Source: Nemertoderma westbladi (taxonomy: Eukaryota > Xenacoelomorpha > Nemertodermatida > Nemertodermatidae). From it: 31,194 bases of DNA. The notes below the pieces were generated by a model. It was not told the DNA's origin. It ran no database searches and saw only the letters and a list, made by a program, of their open reading frames with translations. The stretch's first letter is position 1, and each line of letters starts with the position of its first letter. The position numbers and the translations under genes are program-made. Below, piece after piece: positions 23,338 to 30,440 of this stretch. The stretch spans positions 1-31,194 of the forward strand of contig JAUCBJ010005800.1 in NCBI GenBank assembly GCA_032718475.1, given 5' to 3'.

Positions 23338-23787
23338 GTAACATATAACGTGTAGCTTAACATATAACGTGTAGCTTAACATGTAACGTGTAGCTTAACA
23401 TGTAACGTGTAGCTTAACATATAACGTGTAGCTTAACATATAACGTGTAGATTAACATATAACGTGTAGCTTAACATATAACGTGTAGCTTAACATATAA
23501 CGTGTAGCTTAACATATAACGTTTAACTTAACATATAACGTGTAGCTTAACATATAACGTGTAGATTAACATATAACGTGTAGCTTAACATATAACGTGT
23601 AGCTTAACATATAACGTGTAGATTAACATATAACGTGTAGCTTAACATATAACGTGTAGCTTAACATATAACGTTTAACTTAACATATAACGTGTAGATT
23701 AACATATAACGTGTAGCTTAACATATAACTTGTAGATTAACATATTTCGTTTAGCTTAACATATAACATGTAGCTTAACATATAACT
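23338..23787 (+). repeat. 19-bp minisatellite, about 24 copies
   Basis: Tandem units of CTTAACATATAACGTGTAG with variants (GTAGATT, CATGTAACG, GTTTAACTT). The GTTTAACTT variant at 23521 recurs at 23673, 152 bp later, which is eight units, so a block of eight was duplicated. The core CTTAACRTATAA is shared with the 34-bp array that ends about 180 bp before the LINE on its other side. The array lies between the LINE tail and another LINE fragment. Confidence 0.95.
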
Positions 23788-24422
23788 TCCCTATCCCTCA
23801 AGAACTGAAAACAAATAAGTTGGTCCCAGACCCAAAGAAGGGCAACCTAACAACCCGTGGTTCTTTTCGTGGAATCTCGTAAATCTGGATTGCTGCAAAG
23901 CTATACAACATAATTATATTAAATAGCATCATGGATCCTGTTGAGAGATTGTTACGTGGGGACCAAAATGGGTTCCGTAAAAGTCGTGGAACCAAGGAGG
24001 ACATTCTGAGGCACTTAGAAGGATAATCGAAGAGTTATCAATAAAGAAAGACAGACAACTGGCTATTATCTTTGTTGACTTCTTTAAAACCTTTGACTCA
24101 GTCTCCCGACCACATATATTCACTTTTCAAGCTGATGGAATTCCTGAGGAAATTATTGGAGCTATCAGATCACTGTACGATGGTTCCACCACATTTGTGC
24201 ACAACATTTGTGCTACTGGCACCAGAAGTAGAGGAAATCCAGCAAAGAACCTTACTGATCTAGACTTTGCTGATGACTTAGGGGTATGATATGGGCCGCC
24301 GCTTTGCAGGATACTGCTTTTGCCGTGATGACCAGCCAGTGCATAATATTGTACTTTGGCGGCCTCATGGAGTGAATAAGCATGGTGGACAGCCCATGAC
24401 TTTCTTGAGACGCATCTTAAAA
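23788..24422 (+). mobile_element. Second RTE-like LINE fragment with two internal deletions
   Basis: This aligns to the longer LINE from about 21892 on. The first part (23788 to about 24197) matches the RT from the ELKTNKL region through motif A, here FVDFFKTFDS, to the DGSTTFV region. It then jumps about 150 bp to the block equivalent to GLLAPEVEEI, carrying a duplicated ACATTTGTG at the join. After FADDLG (about 24265-24285) it jumps about 540 bp to the block encoding RRFAGYCF and ends at FLRRILK without the 3' tail. Frames are broken throughout. It is a relic only. Confidence 0.88.
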
Positions 24423-25371
24423 TATTATTTTAATTATTAATTTATCTTATATTACCATGTTCTCTATTAACCGATTATCATGGTTATTATAAAGTCTGAA
24501 TTCGAGTTAATTTAAAATGGCCGAGTATGATTGATTAGTGCCTAGTGACGCCATAGTTGTCTTAGTAAATCACAATTTGCGGCTTCCGTAACTGATATTG
24601 CCGGCGCCATTACGGTGGCTTGTTCTCCATATAATTATGTGCGGGTTGGTAAACTGGTAGGATAACTACCTCCCGAGGAATAACTCAAGGGCAGAGTTAA
24701 GTAATTTCAATCTGTCGTCACATTTACTGTAAGTGAGTCCAATCAGCACGCCTTAGAATGGTAGCTGATTCAATAAGTAAGGATAGATTAATTTATATGC
24801 GTGGGTAGGTATTATACTGTACTACAAACTAACTCGGTACCATTTATTACACATTATGGGGCGAGCCTCTCACTGAGCCTTGGCATACAGTTTAGTACTA
24901 ACCAAATCAACAGTCTTCGTCCGTCTGCCTATTGGCCTGGTTCAATATTTGAACGTAAATATCTCAGCCCAATATTAAACTACCTACGTATTACTTTGCT
25001 TTGTACCCCACCCTTTTGGTATAAATCCTAAACGCAGTTTAGGGTTGGTGGTACCCCAGGCCAACCCCATACATTTTAATTTTACTATTAACACAAATGT
25101 ACCCATTACTCTGGTTCTACAACATGGATATTGGATAAATATTTCCAGAAGGGCGGAGTGACTATCGAGACACGCCTGGAACCTAAAAAAATTTAAATTT
25201 GTTATTTATTTAATTTTTATTTATTTAATTTGTATTTATTAAATTTTTATTTATTCTAGAATAAAACATTACAATTATAGAGATTTACGTCTAAAAATTT
25301 ACACCTTAGTATTTTGATAATATCTTTGACAATTTTTGGAGAAATGGAAAACATTTTCAGATTCGGAATCT
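24423..25371. other. Unassigned sequence
   Basis: I see no gene. A short low-complexity block of TTTATTTAA-type repeats lies at about 25195-25260. The short open frame at 24801-25031 has no recognisable features and I leave it uncalled. Confidence 0.5.
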
Positions 25372-25464
25372 GCCAAATTTCATAACATGTGATTGAAATT
25401 CGAAAAAATTAGGCCCCCCCCCCCTAATTTTTTAGAATTTCAATCACATGTTATGAAATTTGGC
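25372..25464. other. 42-bp inverted repeat with a C-rich loop
   Basis: The left arm 25372-25413 (starting GCCAAATTTCATAACATGTG) and right arm 25423-25464 (ending TGTTATGAAATTTGGC) are reverse complements over 42 bp with a single mismatch. They are separated by a cytosine tract of about 9 bases. The transcript would form a very stable hairpin. It could be a tiny MITE or a small-RNA precursor-like hairpin. No coding potential. Confidence 0.9.
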
Positions 25465-25667
25465 ATCATGGGCTCCCACTTACTAAAACTGGTTGTTGTA
25501 TTAAAGGAGATGGTGTATAATAAAACAGCCTTTCCCATATTTATTTATTTCAATTTACTTATTTATCTTCCGTCTATATATGTATGATTGCACTCACATT
25601 CACACATAGTAATTAAAGGTGGAATATAAAAGTAAAGTAAATTTTCTTCGGCCGCTAGGCCAGGGAT

Positions 25668-25890
25668 TACGCACAAAGTCTGACGACTTATTTCCAGTGC
25701 GGTCCCCCAGAACTTTACTCCCCAGAGGAAACTCCAGTACTCATTTAGCTACCACTTACGGATGCAAGGCAGAAATGCGCCCTGGCTGGTACCTTTAAAG
25801 CATTCGTGCCGAAACGAAAACTGCCCTGGCCCATGTGAGGATCGAACCCACGACCTACGGGAGAGGTAGTAGCAGTGCTAGTAGAGCTCC
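25668..25890 (-). mobile_element. tRNA-derived SINE, uninterrupted copy
   Basis: On the minus strand the head holds GGGTTCGATCCTC (25849-25837), a near-perfect pol III B box, preceded by a tRNA-like stretch CTCTCCCGTAGGTCGT and, about 45 bp upstream, a degenerate A-box region (GGAGCTCTACTAG). The body contains TTTCGGCACGAATGC and blocks shared with the split SINE at 13594-14322, so both belong to one family. Its bases ACCTTTAAAG|CATTCG (25791-25806) represent the empty site for the LINE insertion in the other copy. Edges are approximate. Confidence 0.75.
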
Positions 25891-25910
25891 ATCCATATGT
25901 AAGAGTTTAC

Positions 25911-25928
25911 GGGGGGGGGGGGGGGGGG
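25911..25928 (+). repeat. G18 homopolymer
   Basis: Uninterrupted run of 18 guanines between the SINE head and the foldback element. The last two Gs are also counted in the putative 8-bp target duplication of that element. Confidence 0.9.
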
Positions 25929-25942
25929 TGGTTAGGTTATAT

Positions 25943-26418
25943 TGAAAAATATCGAGACATGAAAAATATCGGAGTAAAAATATCGAGGGTAAAAATATCG
26001 AGAGTAAAAATACCGAGTGTTAAAAATATCGAGAGTAAAAATATCGAGAGTAAAAATATCGAGTGTTGAAAAATATCGAGAGTAAAAATATCGAGTGTTG
26101 AAAAATATCGAGAGTAAAAATATCGAGTGTTGAAAAATATCGAGAGTAAAAATATCGAGTGTTGAAAATATCGAGTGTTGAAAAATATCGAGAGTAAAAA
26201 TATCGAGTGTTGAAAAATATCGAGAGTAAAAATATCGAGTGTTGAAAAATATCGAGTGTTGAAAAATATCGAGTGTTGAAAAATATCGTGTGTTGAAAAA
26301 TATCGAGTGTTGAAAAATATCGAGAGTAAAAATATCGAGTGTTGAAAAAAATATAGAATGTTGAAAAATATCGAGTGTTGAAAAAAATATAGAATGTTGA
26401 AAAATATCGAGAGTAACA
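25943..26418 (-). repeat. Left arm array, 15/17-bp motifs
   Basis: About 30 motifs alternate irregularly between a 15-bp form (linker GAGAGT) and a 17-bp form (linker GAGTGTTG) around a constant AAAAATATC core. The inner end decays through AAAAAAATATAGAATG units. Open frames on the minus strand are by-products. Confidence 0.93.
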
Positions 26419-26676
26419 ATTTTTTTAAATAAGGGTTGACATTTGGTAGCTTATACGTGTTCTAATATAATATTTAACAATATTTATCAAAATTTATAGC
26501 TAGCACTTCTTTTATAATATTTATTAAAAAAATAGCAAAAACTAGCTAGTATAATAAATCTGGTGAATGGGTACCCAAGGTGTATTACATAATGCCATTC
26601 ACTTGCACTGTTGTAACCCATGCACTGCAATATTGTTCCATAATTCTAAATAAAATGCTCAAGCAAAATGCAATAT
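26419..26676. other. Unique centre of the foldback element
   Basis: About 260 bp of AT-rich sequence separates the two inverted arrays. It holds no open frame of note. GGTGAATGG (about 26561) and CCATTCAC (about 26594) could pair as a small hairpin. Confidence 0.6.
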
Positions 26677-27553
26677 TTGTACTCTCGATATTTTTCAACA
26701 CTCGATATTTTTCAACACTCGATATTTTCAACACTCGTTATTTTTACTCTCGATATTTTTCAACACTCGATATTTTTACTCTCGATATTTTTACTCTCGA
26801 TATTTTTCAACACTCGATATTTTTCAACACTCCGATATTTTTACTCTCGATATTTTTCAACACTCGATATTTTACTCTCGATATTTTTACTCTCGATATT
26901 TTTCAACACTCGATATTTTTACTCTCGATATTTTTCAACACTCGATATTTTTACTCTCGATATTTTTACTCTCGATATTTTTCAACACTCGATATTTTTA
27001 CTCTCGGTATTTTTACTCTCGATATTTTTCAACACTCGATATTTTTACTCTCGATATTTTGCAACACTCGATATTTTTACTCTCGATATTTTTCAACACT
27101 CGTTATTTTTACACGCGATATTTTTCAACACTCGATATTTTTACTCTCGATATTTTTCAACACTCGATATTTTTACTCTTGATATTTTTACTCTCGATAT
27201 TTTTCAACACTCGATATTTTTACTCTCGATATTTTTACTCTCGATATTTTTCAACACTCGATATTTTTACTCTCGATATTTTGCAACACTCGATATTTTT
27301 ACTCTCGATATTTTTACTCTCGATATTTTTCAACACTCGATATTTTTCAACACTCGATATTTTTACTCTCGATATTTTTCAACACTCGATATTTTTACTC
27401 TCGATATTTTTCAACACTCGATATTTTTCAACACTCGTTATTTTCGATATTTTTCATCTCGCGTTATTTTTACTCTCGATATTTTTTAATCACGTTAATT
27501 TTCAACACTCGTTATTTTTACTCTCGATATTTTTCAAGTCTCGATATTTTTCA
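26677..27553 (+). repeat. Right arm array, 15/17-bp motifs
   Basis: Reverse-complement counterpart of the left arm, nearly twice as long, with motifs TATTTTTACTCTCGA and TATTTTTCAACACTCGA in irregular alternation. The outer 120 bp are the most diverged (CGTTATTTTCGATATT and TTAATCACGTTAATTTTC). Long open frames on this strand (26580-27182, 26668-27489, 27059-27601) are products of the repeat. Confidence 0.95.
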
Positions 27554-27970
27554 CCATTACCGGTGGTTATGGATCGAGAAGTTATCGGTTGTATCCGTTA
27601 AAATTTTTATTGTGTATTTTAGATTTTGCTGTTGGTAAATATATATATGTCCTGGTTTGTCCGAAGCTGCCTTATCCATTTGCATAAAATAATAATTAAT
27701 TAATTAATTAACTGTATTTATTGTAATATGGTTTGTTTATGGAGTATAATTATTAATCAAATGTCTCTCTCTAGGTATTTTTTAAGATAGGTTCTGAAGG
27801 AATGTTCTTTTAATTCATTTGAAAACGAGTTTTTTTTTATTTAGCATTTTTTATATCGCTAGGGAGGGCATTCCATATTTTAGGGCCAGTGAATTTGAAG
27901 GATTTCATTGTGAGCTGTAGTCTTACACGTGGAACGAAAAAGATTTGCGCAGAAATTGATCGAGTGTTAA

Positions 27971-28205
27971 GGCCATGATACACCACAGGAGCGGCGAGCG
28001 GCGAGCGGCAGCGGCGAGCGGCCGCGGCAAGCGGCCACTTTTTAAAAATAGAACACATTATTTTCTATGGGTGATGATACACCACAAATGGCTGCTGCCG
28101 CTCACCGCTCCTATAGTGTTTTATACTAAAAGTCGCCGCTCACATCGGCCGCTCGCCGCGGCCGCCCGCCGCTGCCGCTCGCCGCTCCTGTGGTGTATCA
28201 TGGCC
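27971..28205. mobile_element. GC-rich MITE with long terminal inverted repeats
   Basis: Both ends read GGCCATGATACACCACAGGA inward and continue as inverted repeats for about 60-70 bp of GCGGCGAGCGGC-type sequence. The flank is TTAA on the left (27967-27970) and TTTA on the right (28206-28209), suggesting a TTAA target as in piggyBac or Kolobok elements. A third, internal copy of the terminus (GATGATACACCACAAATGGC, about 28073) lies near the middle. There is no transposase. Removing the element and one 4-bp flank joins the surrounding LINE frame as ...STDINTRS..., a good sign that the ends are correct. Confidence 0.82.
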
Positions 28206-28396
28206 TTTATATCTGTGGATGGAACTAGATTGATCAAATAATTTTTGTAATGCTTTAGTTTTTTCATTTTTTTAATATTATATAATTCAAAATCAAGCAA
28301 CTTTCGAACGATCTCAGCTATTTTACGACGAAATTCAGATTGTGTTACATATTTGGAATCCTTGCATGGCCAGCTTTCTATCAGTAGCAACACGAA

Positions 28397-28417
28397 GTGG
28401 GGCCTTCGCGCAGCACG
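28397..28417 (+). repeat. 21-bp direct repeat, copy 1
   Basis: GTGGGGCC followed by T and TCGCGCAGCACG. The same 21 bp, with one difference, occurs at 30004-30024. The two copies flank the membrane-protein gene in direct orientation, 1607 bp apart. Confidence 0.75.
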
Positions 28418-28430
28418 TGACATAAGCTTA

Positions 28431-28811
28431 TGTTAAGTATTAACCCGAAACAATTATAACCAAATATAAGCAAATTTCGCCTAATCACTTTACCACCTAG
28501 AGGCAAACTATGTAACTGAAGTCGCTAAGACCTCACAAAAACTCAGTCTGAGGCCTAGAATAAATGTGCCAGTTATCAAACAGGAAGAAAGGATTATAAA
28601 CAATAATACGAAATAGCTAGACGGTTTTCATTTCAGATATTTCACACTTATAAACTCAAGTAGCCAAGTCGGCTATAAGATCTTGAGACTCACAAAAATT
28701 ACGCTTGCATTGCAAACATATGCAAAGATTCCAGATAGGGGGGGGGGGGGGGGGGGGGACTGGACGCAATAAAAATTCATTGTTCATAATATAACATTGT
28801 TCTTTACAACT
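28431..28811. other. Region downstream of the membrane-protein gene
   Basis: No gene is seen. It probably holds the 3' UTR of the minus-strand gene at 28812-29858. I find no AATAAA or ATTAAA on the minus strand within this stretch. It contains the G21 tract at 28738-28758. Confidence 0.5.
28738..28758 (+). repeat. G21 homopolymer
   Basis: This is the longest G/C homopolymer in the window. On the transcribed strand of the neighbouring gene it would be a C21 tract about 55 bases after the stop codon. Confidence 0.9.
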
Positions 28812-29858
28812 TTACTTTTTCTTCCGAAACAGTCCTTTCTTTTGTTTCTTTGCGGTTGTTGAGGCTAAAGGCGCAGTTATATTATCCATCGCATTGGCTT
28901 TATCTGGACTCACAGATTTATCTGGACTCACAGACTTATCTGGACTCACAGACTTATTTGGACTCGCAGACTTATTTGGACTCGCAGACTTATTTGGACT
29001 CGCAGACTTATTTGGACTCGCAGACTTATTTGGACTCACAGACTTATTTGGACTGGCATTTCTTGCGTTCTCTGAGTCGGACAACACGTTACCGCAGTCT
29101 GTACACAGCGTCACCATCCAACTTCTAAGAGATGTACAAATCTCTTGCGGTACTTGTGTTCTACCGCCGACTGGGTACCGCTTCCGAAATATGTAGATAA
29201 AAGAACACGTCAGCAGTGTTGTTGTTAGTAGGATCACGTTTACCACAGATATTATTAGTATGTTATAGTACTGCGTATAGCAGGAACTACCTCCTATCGC
29301 CTCGTATTGGCTCTCCAATACTCTATTCTTCTCATTGGTCTCTTCTCCAACCTTAGTTGATTCGTCATCATTGTCCATTACAAGGTGTCTATCGGTGTCC
29401 CTGTACCCGTCGTCCGCTACATCGTTCACTCTGTGTCCGAACTCTCTCTGCAGACGAGTAGCTTCGTTGTATCCCAAAACTTCGTCGATATAGAAACGTT
29501 TCATACGTTTCTCGAACAGCTCTAGGAGGTAGCGCTTCCTATCGGGGTCACCTACCATCGATAGAAGTTTCTTTACTCTAAAATTGTGATTAAAGTACCT
29601 GTCCATCCCTTCTGGGGATTTAACTTTCACCAATTGTTCGTCATCGCTGGCGGACATCGGGAGTAGTTCTCCTTTCTCATTTAGAGATGGAGGTTGAAGG
29701 TCTATTCCTTGAATTCTTTCCGCTGCTTTAGCTAGTTGCCTTGGACTAGTGTGTCTGTTGTAATTTAAATTAACCTCACCCAGACTTGTTTCTAACAGCA
29801 CGTATAATTGTATTATCTGTATAATTAATTTGGTCCTTCTGCATTGGGTCCTAATCAT
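28812..29858 (-). CDS. Putative single-pass membrane protein with a tail of SPxK repeats
   Basis: Intronless 348-codon ORF on the minus strand, with AAA before the ATG. I recognise no family. Residues 1-27 look like a signal peptide: basic start MIRTQCRRTK, hydrophobic LIIQIIQLYVLL, then a small-residue region ETSLG. Residues 28-198 are a polar, probably extracellular domain with few cysteines, including a basic-acidic stretch at 93-145 (RVKKLLSMVGDPDRKRYLLE) and an acidic part at 144-175. Residues 199-224 are strongly hydrophobic (NILIISVVNVILLTTTLLTC), followed by RKRY as a stop-transfer signal. The cytoplasmic part has a CTDC motif (252-255), nine SPNKSA/SPDKSV hexamers (269-322) and a lysine-rich end, KKQKKGLFRKKK. 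A type I topology with a phosphorylatable tail is inferred. Its base use differs clearly from the AT-rich flanks, and the X-box upstream hints at expression in ciliated cells. It could instead be one exon of a larger gene. Confidence 0.78.
   Translation of the reverse strand: MIRTQCRRTKLIIQIIQLYVLLETSLGEVNLNYNRHTSPRQLAKAAERIQGIDLQPPSLNEKGELLPMSASDDEQLVKVKSPEGMDRYFNHNFRVKKLLSMVGDPDRKRYLLELFEKRMKRFYIDEVLGYNEATRLQREFGHRVNDVADDGYRDTDRHLVMDNDDESTKVGEETNEKNRVLESQYEAIGGSSCYTQYYNILIISVVNVILLTTTLLTCSFIYIFRKRYPVGGRTQVPQEICTSLRSWMVTLCTDCGNVLSDSENARNASPNKSVSPNKSASPNKSASPNKSASPNKSASPNKSVSPDKSVSPDKSVSPDKANAMDNITAPLASTTAKKQKKGLFRKKK
28893..29054 (-). repeat. 18-bp coding minisatellite (nine SPNK/SPDK hexamers)
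   Basis: An 18-bp unit repeated nine times inside the membrane-protein gene encodes S-P-N-K-S-A/V and, toward the C-terminal end, S-P-D-K-S-V. The reading frame is preserved through every unit. Synonymous and conservative changes (GCG/GTG, AAT/GAT) are present, but every S, P and K is kept, as expected under selection on the protein. Confidence 0.9.
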
Positions 29859-29937
29859 TTTAATTTGTTTTAACTTCTTTTTAATTATTATAGGTGGTAC
29901 ACCTTGTTTGGTTTACTGTATCTTAAATTATAACATT

Positions 29938-29951
29938 GTTACCAAGGCAAC
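29938..29951 (-). promoter_or_regulatory. X-box (RFX transcription factor site)
   Basis: GTTACCAAGGCAAC (minus strand GTTGCCTTGGTAAC) fits the imperfect-palindrome X-box consensus GTNRCC-N0-3-RGYAAC without mismatch. It lies 79 bp upstream of the ATG of the 28812-29858 gene. X-boxes bind RFX factors and are a hallmark of promoters of ciliary genes in animals, usually within about 150 bp of the start codon. The match is seen in the sequence. Binding is inferred. Confidence 0.6.
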
Positions 29952-30330
29952 TGAATGTGAATAGGTTTTGGTTTTATGTTTGTTTGGTATGATATACACG
30001 TTCGTGGGGCCGTCGCGCAGCACGAGGCTTAGTTATGAGATACAAATTAAAATTTAGCAATTCTATCACATAGTAAAACTTACCTTATGCCGATAGTATT
30101 GATATTGAAATCTTAATTTAGCTAATTATTCTAAAGAATCACGATACTCACTCAGCCAATGATTTTGCGAGATAAACAATAAGCAATCAGTTTTATTAGT
30201 CTGACTCCTTTCGCTGCCTGTCCTATAGATGTAATTACCAATGAGTAGTGGTGAGGTGGGAGGACTGGTTCCCATCTAGGCAAGCAAGTACGCCATGGAA
30301 TGGGGGAGCTGGAAGTTTAGGGAGGGGAAG
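29952..30330. other. Upstream flank of the membrane-protein gene
   Basis: No gene is seen. It contains the second copy of the 21-bp direct repeat (30004-30024), about 145 bp upstream of the start codon, and then AT-rich sequence. Confidence 0.5.
30004..30024 (+). repeat. 21-bp direct repeat, copy 2
   Basis: GTGGGGCC followed by G and TCGCGCAGCACG, with 20 of 21 bases identical to 28397-28417. It is CpG-rich in an AT-rich setting, so it may be a promoter element or part of a dispersed repeat. Confidence 0.75.
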
Positions 30331-30440
30331 CTAGTTAATTTTTTAATTTTTATGTTAGCTGGTAAATAATTTTCAGTACTGTAGCTAGTAAATTTTTTTT
30401 ATGGTAACTAGTAAATAATTTTTACTAGCTAGTAATTTTT
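30331..30440 (+). repeat. Degenerate short tandem repeat
   Basis: About four units of roughly 20-28 bp built on TAGCTAGTAAAT followed by a T-rich run (TAGCTGGTAAAT, TAGCTAGTAAAT, TAACTAGTAAAT, TAGCTAGTAATT). Confidence 0.7.

Larger units (their letters stand above)
25935..27561. mobile_element. Large foldback element made of inverted arrays
   Basis: The left arm (25935 to about 26418) is a tandem array of AAAAATATCGAGAGT and GAAAAATATCGAGTGTT motifs. The right arm (about 26677-27561) is the same array in reverse orientation. The outermost bases match as inverted termini: GGTTATATTGAAAAATATCG on the left and GGTAATGGTGAAAAATATCG on the complement of the right. Both ends also carry the same rare unit, CGAGAC followed by A/T and TGAAAAATATCG. 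GGTGGTTA directly flanks both ends (25927-25934 and 27562-27569), as an 8-bp target duplication would. No transposase is present, so it is non-autonomous. Foldback elements with repeat-rich arms are known in animals. The superfamily is not identifiable here. Confidence 0.75.
27600..28430 (-). pseudogene. 3' end of a CR1/Jockey-like LINE ORF, split by a MITE
   Basis: Reading the minus strand just downstream of the MITE gives NTRSISAQIFFVPRVRLQLT, then FTGPKIWNALPSDIKNA. This matches the C-terminal signature (NTR...VPR...GPxIWNxLPxxI) common at the end of CR1, L2 and Jockey-type LINE reverse-transcriptase ORFs. A length change in an A run near 27835 shifts the frame, after which SFRTYLKKYLERDI and a stop follow, again typical of the ORF end. 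An AATAAA on the minus strand near 27611 and a TTAA-repeat near 27700 fit a 3' UTR. The part upstream of the MITE (28206-28430) is open but less clearly RT-like. The element is 5'-truncated and dead. Confidence 0.55.

Noticed and set aside
25837-25890. A functional tRNA gene on the minus strand
   Set aside because: The B box is good but the A box, acceptor stem pairing and anticodon loop are not. It fits a SINE head better.
25937-27601. Isoleucine/phenylalanine-rich open frames on both strands
   Set aside because: They are produced by the AAAAATATCGA-type repeats. The apparent hydrophobicity is due to T-rich codons, not membrane segments.
27837-28241. Arg/Ala-rich frames in the GC-rich segment
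   Set aside because: These read through MITE terminal repeats. Only the flanking LINE-derived part is meaningful.
28850-29196. Plus-strand frames with YLDSQT or LFGLAD repeats
   Set aside because: They are antisense to the SPxK repeats of the minus-strand gene, which has the better start, signal peptide and membrane segment.
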